In this document: positions 56,646 through 64,000 of the stretch, piece by piece
Layout: every line of letters starts with the position of its first letter
How positions within the stretch are numbered: the first letter of the stretch is position 1
Source: Berberis thunbergii
Lineage: Eukaryota > Streptophyta > Magnoliopsida > Ranunculales > Berberidaceae
Direction of reading: 5' to 3'
DNA length: 64,000 nucleotides
Assembly (NCBI GenBank): GCA_003290165.1
Contig: QNQO01001818.1
Location: forward strand, 1 to 64,000
Translations under genes and position numbers: made by a program
The notes under the pieces: model-generated
Seen by the model: the letters and a program-made list of their open reading frames with translations, nothing else
What the model was told of the DNA's origin: nothing
The model's database searches: none

Positions 56646-57360
56646 TATTGTAGTTAAGGCGTTGAGGCGGTCGCCTTACCTCACTGATGCGGTCTTAATA
56701 TTTTTTAATGATTTTTTAATAATAAATTGAAACATATTAGCATAGTAGTATACATCATCATTTCGATAAGAATCATAAGAAAATATGTACAAAAAGTAAC
56801 ACAACTACCTAGAATCGAAATGAAAATATAATAAAGTTGCATAGCATCGCGAAAAGATGCACTACTTAAGTGTCAAGTAACTTGCACATATCTACTAAAT
56901 CATTAAAAATCAATCATCTTGAAAGAATAGAAACTTGAGAATATTGAACATTTGTTAGAAGAAATTGTTGGTAAAAATCCACAAGTATAATCACTATTGG
57001 TATTCCAAAAGTATAAAAATCATTGAAATAAGCTATGAAAAATCAAGATTTTATGTTCATCACATATTGGTTCAAACATGGTATGTTTTCTCCAAAAAAA
57101 TATAAAAAGTGTGACAGATTTATCAAAGTGTAAAAACATTTGACCTTGTTTTTATCAAATTAATCAAATATTGCACCAAGAAACACAAAAATTTATTATA
57201 GAGTGAGTTGCAACATTTTTTTGCTGCAATTAGGCTGCAAATGGGCTGAAAATGCGTTGAAATTGAGTTGGCTACAACCAGTTTTTGGGCTGAGGCGGGG
57301 TGAGGCGGATTTTGTAAAAACGCCTTGAGGCGAGCTTAAGCGGTCGCCTTGACAACACTG
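56646..57360. mobile_element. hAT-like MITE, 715 bp, unit G copy
   Basis: Ends tattgtagttaaggcg and cgccttgacaacactg, flanked by gtattgag (56638-56645) and atattgag (57361-57368). It is the same insertion as 9849-10633 in unit B, with internal deletions at both GC-rich ends. Confidence 0.8.
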
Positions 57361-58025
57361 ATATTGAGTTTACAAGGGAACATTCTCTCATGGAGGCCGT
57401 GCTGACAAAGTTTTTCATATCTATATTTTTATGGTTAATGTTCACTGATTAACAAGAGTTATAGATGGCATACAAATAAGAGAAACCAATTGGAACAAAA
57501 AGTAGGCAGTGTATACTGTTTTGAGCTATCTTGTACAAGACACATGGCAACAAAGTGAAGTATATGAGTTCATAGTTTTGGAGAATTTGGATATCGAGAA
57601 TGAGACTTGTAGAGAAAGTTCTTCTACTATTCAAAGAAGCAATACAGATGTAATTTTTTTTTTTACTGGAGGCAAACTTGATCCATCATTAGAGTAAGAG
57701 GTAATCAAATTAGATTGGTGAGTTTTACTTCACTTGGTGGTTACTAACTAGTAGTAATATATATGTCTTTATGGCCAACCAGACAAAATGTAGATTGTGT
57801 ATCTTAAACATAACAATAGATGCACATTTACAAGAGTCAAATTTGTGCAGAGAAGAAAATTAAATCACTAAAAAGACTAAATATACGAAGAGAATGAATT
57901 TAAACAAGCAAACAAATAAACACCCAACAAGCAAACAAATCTAATTACCTACACTAGCATTAATACCAGTGCTTGTTCAATAGAAGAAAATATGAAGAAG
58001 GCAAATGATCAGAGTCAAAACTTAC

Positions 58026-58179
58026 TGAAGGTTTCTCGCAGTTTTTTATGTTTCTCAAAATTTACTCCTCTTCGTACTTGCGTTGATAACAATTCGAACA
58101 CAGGTTGCAGATGGTGTGGAGAAATTTTCCAAGAAAAATTTGAAATCGAGAGAATTTTTCTGCTGTGATTTTTCGACAA
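58026..58179 (-). pseudogene. Kelch-array gene copy G, exon 3 only
   Basis: Matches exon 3 of copy C (EKSQQKNSLDSKSFLENFSH region) but is one base shorter (gtgtggagaaa against gtgtgggagaaa), so it is frameshifted. The donor (GTAAGT) is kept. The acceptor is lost because unit G ends here. Confidence 0.7.
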
Positions 58180-58190
58180 CTTCAATAAGG

Positions 58191-58939
58191 GATCCCACTT
58201 GACAAGATATAGGTCCAGAGGTGTGTAAAATGTGATATACATCTTTGTTAATTTTTAATCAATGATTGGCCTAAACTTATAGCTTACTGATCTTAACAAA
58301 ACCCAAAACACGTGTGCTCCATTGATGTGTTCTTGATCCTGTTTGACTCGATATGTCATTTTTTTGGAATCCAATGTGTTAGTTTCTATTCCAGGTAAAT
58401 GTATTATATAGACAGCATCAAGATTAGCAAAGAAACTTGATTAAATTGATTAGTGCACTAGAGTGGGTTTGCTTGGTGTGCATCATATTTATTTGTAAAA
58501 AGTGGGACCTTACAATTCTATTTTAAAAATGTTCCACAGCTAATACTGTTACTAACTCCATCAATTAGTCTCTACAAACTCCCAACTACTCTGATATCAA
58601 ATCATTCTAACAGATCTTATTTTCTCTCACAGCTCATTTTCATTATTTCCACACTACATTTATATAACATAGATTGTGTTGAGTTCATTTTCAAGTAGTA
58701 AGAAACAATGACTTTCAAAAAAAGATTGCACAATCCATATATGTAGGAAAACAAAAAAAAGCAATAGACTTTATTCCTAAAAGTTGAATAATTTCAAGGT
58801 TATGGAAAGTCATGGGCAGGGTTTTCACATTTGGTTTGTTTTGTGTCCCCCCTGTTTTGGACGCTGTTTGCAGGATTTTATGGGCAGCAATTGCCACTGT
58901 TTTGGATGTTGTTTGCAGGGAATTTCTGGGCAGTAATTA
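58191..58939. other. Junction spacer between G and F, no gene seen
   Basis: No similarity to the array. It contains a short direct repeat of tgttttgga(cg/tg)(c/t)tgtttgcagg at 58853 and 58899. Confidence 0.4.
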
Positions 58940-59428
58940 AATCCTGACAAATCAAAGCTGAAGTTAAAACCACTCGTTTCTCATCTAAACGAACATCTTA
59001 TACTATTTTGGGCGGAGAAATCTGGCTTCCACTCTAACAACGATTGTTCCACTGCCTGGAGGACAATGTGTTACATGGTCAAATCCCAATAATCAAGTAT
59101 AATCATGGATGAATTTCAATTAGAATTTAGTAATAGCTACCCCACTTCATCTGTCATAGTAGACAAAGGCCTGAAGAACAATGACCAAATAATCAACAAG
59201 GAGTTCATAATAACTAAATCTAACAGTATTTTCACCAAGATAGCCTTGAAATTAACTTGGAACTAAACTTTTGGAGAGACGTGACATCATAGCATCTAAA
59301 AAGTCACGACCTAGCAACAATTTTGGATAATTTGTTCGACATTGACATACACATATGAGACGACAATACAAACATTTTGCAAGAATAACAATCAGAAGTC
59401 ACCCCGCATACAAAGTCCATGCTGCAAC

Positions 59429-59578
59429 TCAATCACTGCCCGCATCCGTATCAGTGCTTGTGTCCGTATCAATGCCAGTGTCCACATACGAGCTCCTGTC
59501 CGTATACACTGGGACATGCATCAACTCAATTGCTTCCGACTCTCTTCCCAACTTGCAAAGTAACTTGAACTTGTCAAT
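59429..59578 (-). pseudogene. PPR-like exon, unit F copy
   Basis: The longest version: IDKFKLLCKLGRESEAIELM, then HVPVYTDRSSYVDTGIDTDT and STDTDAGSD before the stop, 49 residues, after a TTTCAG acceptor. It has two more repeat steps (DTDT/STDT) than the unit E copy. Confidence 0.4.
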
Positions 59579-62500
59579 CTGAAACCACCAAATTCGTTAG
59601 ATTAGTTTTTGTTATAGATAACCAGAACAAAATGAGTAAGCACAAACAAAGTTATGTGCTAGTTATATTGATCCACTTCACCATTAGCAACCGAAATAAG
59701 GACAGACACTGTAACGAAACTATCAAAATAAAATTCACATAGACTAGTAAAATTTTAAATTAAAAATTGTACAAAGGTGATTGAATTAAGGATCTGATTA
59801 TTACTACCATCTTTTTTTTAATCATGTACAACACATTGAAGTCACTTGAACCTCAATATTCTTGATACACAACATGATTATCGAACCAATTCAATATAGA
59901 TAAATTTTCAGTTCATTGTTATAAGGTAATATATTTTAATAAATTGAAAAACAAACCAATGAAATAACATACTGGGTGGATCATTAACATTTGACAATGA
60001 AACATTTTTTCAGCACAACTGCCTTTGGTAGGGAGGGAGAAGACACAAGATTTTGACTTTTGATGTCATTGGCGATAAATAGGGGAGACCACTTGGCTTG
60101 ATTGTGTACGTGATAAAAACCAGTTTGTAATAGCATGGGCCCTTGAAACTTATGTAACTTATTATTCACATATAGTTGATATTCACATCGTAATACTCTA
60201 GTAGGATTTGGGAAAGTTTCTATTTGACATATGATGAAATGCCCAGAGTGACATGGTAATCCTTGAATGGGTGTAGTAATCTGACTTGGCTTGAAATGAT
60301 TGTCACTTGTGTCAGATGAATATAGTTGTAATATAGAGAATGCAGAGATATCTTAGTTTGTGATTTTCCTATCACTGTGGTCCCTTTTTCATGCTTCGCA
60401 AAGATATCTTCTCTATTGGTTTGTGAAACAAGAGTAGTACAAGCTGTCCCTTTGACATTGCGCTATTTTATTCTATGACTTGTAAGTTGTAACAGAGTGG
60501 GCCTCGCTATGTGTGTGATTGTAGCTCAATCAAAATGATAATCTCCAATTCCACCATAGCTCCTTTTCTTTTCTTTTTTGTGTTTTCTTTTCAACAGATT
60601 TGCTTTTTCACAAACAAGCCAGGCTTGAAGGCTCTCTACCTTACGGGGTTAAAACTAAAGTTGTATGTCAACCTCTAGCACAGACTGGCATGACTCAACC
60701 CGCTTTCTGGTAAAGAAAGCACAACGCAATCCCAATCGAAACCTCTGCCAAAACAGTGTTTAAGGGAAAGCAACAGTCACCTTACCTAACACCCTATACA
60801 CTGCCAGAACCATAAAAATAGGTCACAATCCACCTGGTCAAAGGCTGTTTTGGAATCAAATTAACAAATTAACCATGTCATCACACCCTTTTCGTATCAA
60901 TTGCTTTATCTGCCACAAGGAAACACAGAAGTGCCTTCGAAATATGCAATCACTCCTCGTTGTAGCCAACTGAGCCTCAATGATCTATTCAGTCCTAAGA
61001 GGCCAAGATTCAATTAAGCTTGTTCGTTGCCAATCTAATAATATCCTGTAATAGCATAAAGTTCATCTACAAAAATCTCCTCACTCTAATAGCATAAAAT
61101 TCATCTATGATGATTTCCGTGCAAAATGGGGCTAGACCGCAATCCTAAACTTTGATCTATAACTAATGAGTGCCAAAGTGAAAATTAACCTATATTTCAA
61201 CACTTTCAATTGCTCCAGTTAAAAGATAACATGTTAGCTTAAAAATATTGTTTATAGCTTGATAAGACTGTATATAATGCAGACTCCTTAAAAAGGCTCG
61301 TGGGAGGTTACGATTGTCTTATTTTCTCAATCAAAATGTACAATAATTTGCAGCAAGTTTTTCATGTAATATTTTCACTTAAATGTCTCATGTTGCACCA
61401 AAACATATAAAAACAATGAATTCATTTCCAAGTTAGACAAATAGCACAACATGACTGTGACTGTATTTGAAGGATGTCAAATTATAGATTATAGTTATTT
61501 ACCTATTTATGTTTTTATAATCCTATCTACTATTTATATCTATGTTATTTATCTAAGTGTTAAAACACTCGTATGGCAACCGAAGGAAAGAAGCTATTCT
61601 AAGAAAGTGTTGAAGATGTTGTTTTGGGCAATTGTATGGCTCTGGGGTTGTATTTCATGCGTGTATTTTGTGATTGGGGAAGTCTTTATTTTGTAATTAT
61701 CTAAATTTCCAATTTTTGTAATTCTCTAGTCAAGTGATCTCCTCAGTCACGTTGGCTTTTTATCAATATATTGCTTTGTTTGATTGATTAAGGAAAAGGC
61801 TTATGCCTTACATCACAAGCAATTAGAACACCTCAAGACATGCCTTCACATTCTAAAATCTACTTTAAGAAGAAGAAAAAAAACAAATATATATATTACA
61901 TTACATTCTTACGATAAAGACCTTCCACAAGTCACTAACCCATCCACAAACAAACTCCTATAAACAACAAGGGGACAAAAGCCACAGACAAAAAATCACC
62001 TAACAATCCACGATCGCCTCAAAAGCGAGACCATGTTACCTCTCCCCCAGACACTTAAGGAAATTACATTTGATCTTCTGTCCAATACCAATGGACAAAG
62101 AATCCAATCCCCATCCACAAGGGTATGCTCCCTTCCCAGTGTCCATTTCTTCACTAATTCAAACCCACACCTTTTTGGGACCTTATGCTTTACAATCTTA
62201 TTGACTTTTGTAGCTTTACCCTGAACTTCGATTGGTTCGAGTTTGTTGAATCTCTACTTTTCTATCCACTCCTTTATAAGGCCCAATGCTTTTTAGACCT
62301 ATGGAACAACGGTGAAACTTTTAAGAGAGGGTGTCCTACTTCCCTAAGCACTCATGTATTTTATTTGTGATTCATTATCCACTTCTACCTTTTGCACAAA
62401 CTAAAATAGGTATAAAATAACTTGCAAAGCATTTAGAATCGATTAATCAATAAGATAACATACTACAACTATATTGTTGCATTTACTTACAAGTTACAAC

Positions 62501-62682
62501 ATAGTCAATATGTTTGTCCACTATATGAAAAAGGATTTTTTTAATATCGCGTTAACAAGAAATTTACTGATTCAGTCATAGAATTTCGCTGTTCCATGAT
62601 CTCATTTCAAAGTGTAACAGTAAAGCTCATTAATTGATGACAATTGAAGAACATCGAAAGTTGGATTTCCAACTTCACATGC

Positions 62683-63433
62683 TTAATCTTTCACGTTATA
62701 TGTATCATTGTTAATGAAATCTATGTTCTCCAAAAAACTATAACAATAATGAATAAATAAAACGCAAGGACAAGGAGGGGGTTCATGAAACTCTGCCAAA
62801 ACACAAATACTACATAAGCTTATAACAACAACAAGACCCACATCCTTAAAAAAAGTACATACAACTAGAGAGAAATCAACACCATCCCCACCACCCATCA
62901 AGATATCCTCAAAGTGTGATTCCTCAAGCCCAACTTTAGGAAAAGCTTTGTTCTTATCCCTACTTTATTTTTCTTTACTTATTAAAATGTGTTAACGAAA
63001 TTATTGATAATAAAATAGATAACAGTTAAGAAATAATCAGCTTTCCACAGTTTTTAAAAAAAAAAAAAGTTTGCATTGCTAGTAACATGTTCTTGTGACT
63101 GCATATTTCCATCGTCATTTGTTAAAAGAACTCTAACCTAATGTTTTGAATATTAATATATTACCAAAATATATCAGTGTTGTTGCTCAATTTACCTTTG
63201 GAATATCTAACAACTCGAAATCCCATTTACTCATTCCCTTCAGCGCAGACATGTCAATCTACAAAACAAATAGAAAAACAGGTCAATGGCTCAATTACCA
63301 TAATCTAACAAACTCATATAAATCAACTAAAAAGGTTGTCAAATATACAAATACACAAAAATCAAAAATCATACAACAACAGAAATTCACATACCTTATA
63401 ATCTTCCAAGAGTTCTAGATCATCCAATGATTC
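62683..63433 (-). CDS. Kelch-array gene copy F, exons 4-6 (partial)
   Basis: Exon 4 63433-63395, exon 5 63258-63196, exon 6 62952-62683. Sequence before exon 4 in the gene is outside the window, so its state is unknown. Exon 6 is 270 bp here, reading EESHFEDILMGGGDGVDFSL, then a hydrophobic stretch (KDVGLVVVISLCSICVLAEF) and ending FINNDTYNVKD. In A and D an altered T-run after VVCT ends the frame about 54 codons earlier, while the remaining sequence stays open in another frame. F may therefore show the ancestral C-terminus, or a read-through into former 3' UTR. Confidence 0.55.
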
Positions 63434-64000
63434 CTAATAAAAAATTTGAGAAGATCAAATCTTCATCTTTACAAATAGAAACTTACATATATCAAAATCA
63501 GAGCAAACAAACCCAACTTGAGAGATGCATCTTTAATAGATTTTGGGCATTTCATTTTTCTCGAGTTAGGATAGATTGCGCCACATGTCATTATCCTCTT
63601 AGAAATGAACAAGGAACAAACAAATTTTGAACTGTTGCATTAACATAGCTTCTAATTTGGGACAATGAATTAACATACTAAAAACCTTACATATACTCCA
63701 AACTCTAGCATTTATTCAATTCGCTAAAATGTTTCTCAACAGAATTTCAACAAACTGGACTCAATTTCAGTGTTCACTCAAAGCACTAGAACATAGCAAT
63801 AAAATTTAAAATTGGGGTGCTCCTAATGTACGTTAGGCGTGTGCCTTGCGCCTAGGCACAAATAGGGTATCACCCCCTCGCTGCGCCTTTGCACCTTAAC
63901 CACACTAATACAAGATACAATGAATAATCCAATGATCCAATAAAAAAGTTCATGATTGTTTTCCAACTGAATTAGCCACCAGCTATCCTAACAGAATAAT

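Larger units (their letters stand above)
55285..58190. repeat. Unit G: middle segment of a B-type unit
   Basis: Direct copy of unit B from aaataagggcaat (8570) to exon 3 (11463), with SINE and MITE in the same places. It ends abruptly at the exon 3 acceptor, at acaacttcaataaggg. Confidence 0.85.
58940..64000. repeat. Tandem-array unit F (cut by window end)
   Basis: Collinear with unit E from 41140 onward: PPR-like exon, promoter-like module with the secreted-peptide ORF deleted (near 60028), shared middle region and exons 6-4. Exons 3-1 would lie beyond 64000. Confidence 0.8.

Noticed and set aside
1..64000. CRISPR arrays, bacterial operons, rRNA genes
   Set aside because: None seen; repeats here are transposons, segmental duplications and satellites of a plant nuclear genome.

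Overview
The window is plant nuclear DNA, almost certainly from a eudicot. The introns are AT-rich and canonical, the UTRs carry 'agggttt' motifs, and every recognisable protein is a plant type (receptor-like kinase, PDIL2-1, RMA RING ligase, UTP15, GINT1). I cannot name the species.

The backbone is a decayed tandem array. Six copies (A, B, C, D, E, F) plus one fragment (G) of a segment of up to about 11 kb carry a minus-strand, six-exon gene for a kelch-repeat protein. Splice sites and phases can be followed from exon to exon. Only copy C (exons between 24751 and 19423) reads through without a break, predicting 494 residues. B has two frameshifts. A and D lack the kelch exon and share a stop in exon 3. 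E is split by an LTR retrotransposon and frameshifted. F runs off the window and G keeps only exon 3. B, C and G form one subfamily, marked by a SINE in intron 3 that is missing from A, D and E. Upstream modules of some units also carry a short PPR-like exon and a 35-residue secreted-peptide ORF.

Layout: 1-1005 kinase pseudogene fragment; 1006-4845 unit A; 4.8-5.35 kb palindrome and minisatellite; 5.35-13.5 kb unit B; 14.2-24.9 kb unit C; 25-32.3 kb composite block with a solo LTR, fragments of four or more unrelated genes and a 1.27-kb inverted repeat; 32.5-37.8 kb unit D; 38.1-40.9 kb nest of three transposons; 40.9-52.5 kb unit E containing a gene-capturing LTR retrotransposon; 52.5-54.7 kb MITE and UTP15 fragment; 54.7-58.2 kb inverted piece plus unit G; 58.9-64 kb unit F.

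The most unusual objects are: (1) a 3.3-kb non-autonomous LTR retrotransposon (48658-51996) with PBS, PPT and 5-bp target duplication, whose interior is mostly captured host coding sequence (a GINT1-like gene with no introns seen, and a second unidentified gene); (2) a 1.27-kb inverted repeat built from exons 1-2 of an endonuclease/exonuclease/phosphatase-family gene, able to form a long hairpin RNA; (3) three nested transposons at 38093-40870, each with readable target-site duplications. I found no complete new pathway. The interest lies in gene capture, inverted duplication and copy-by-copy decay.
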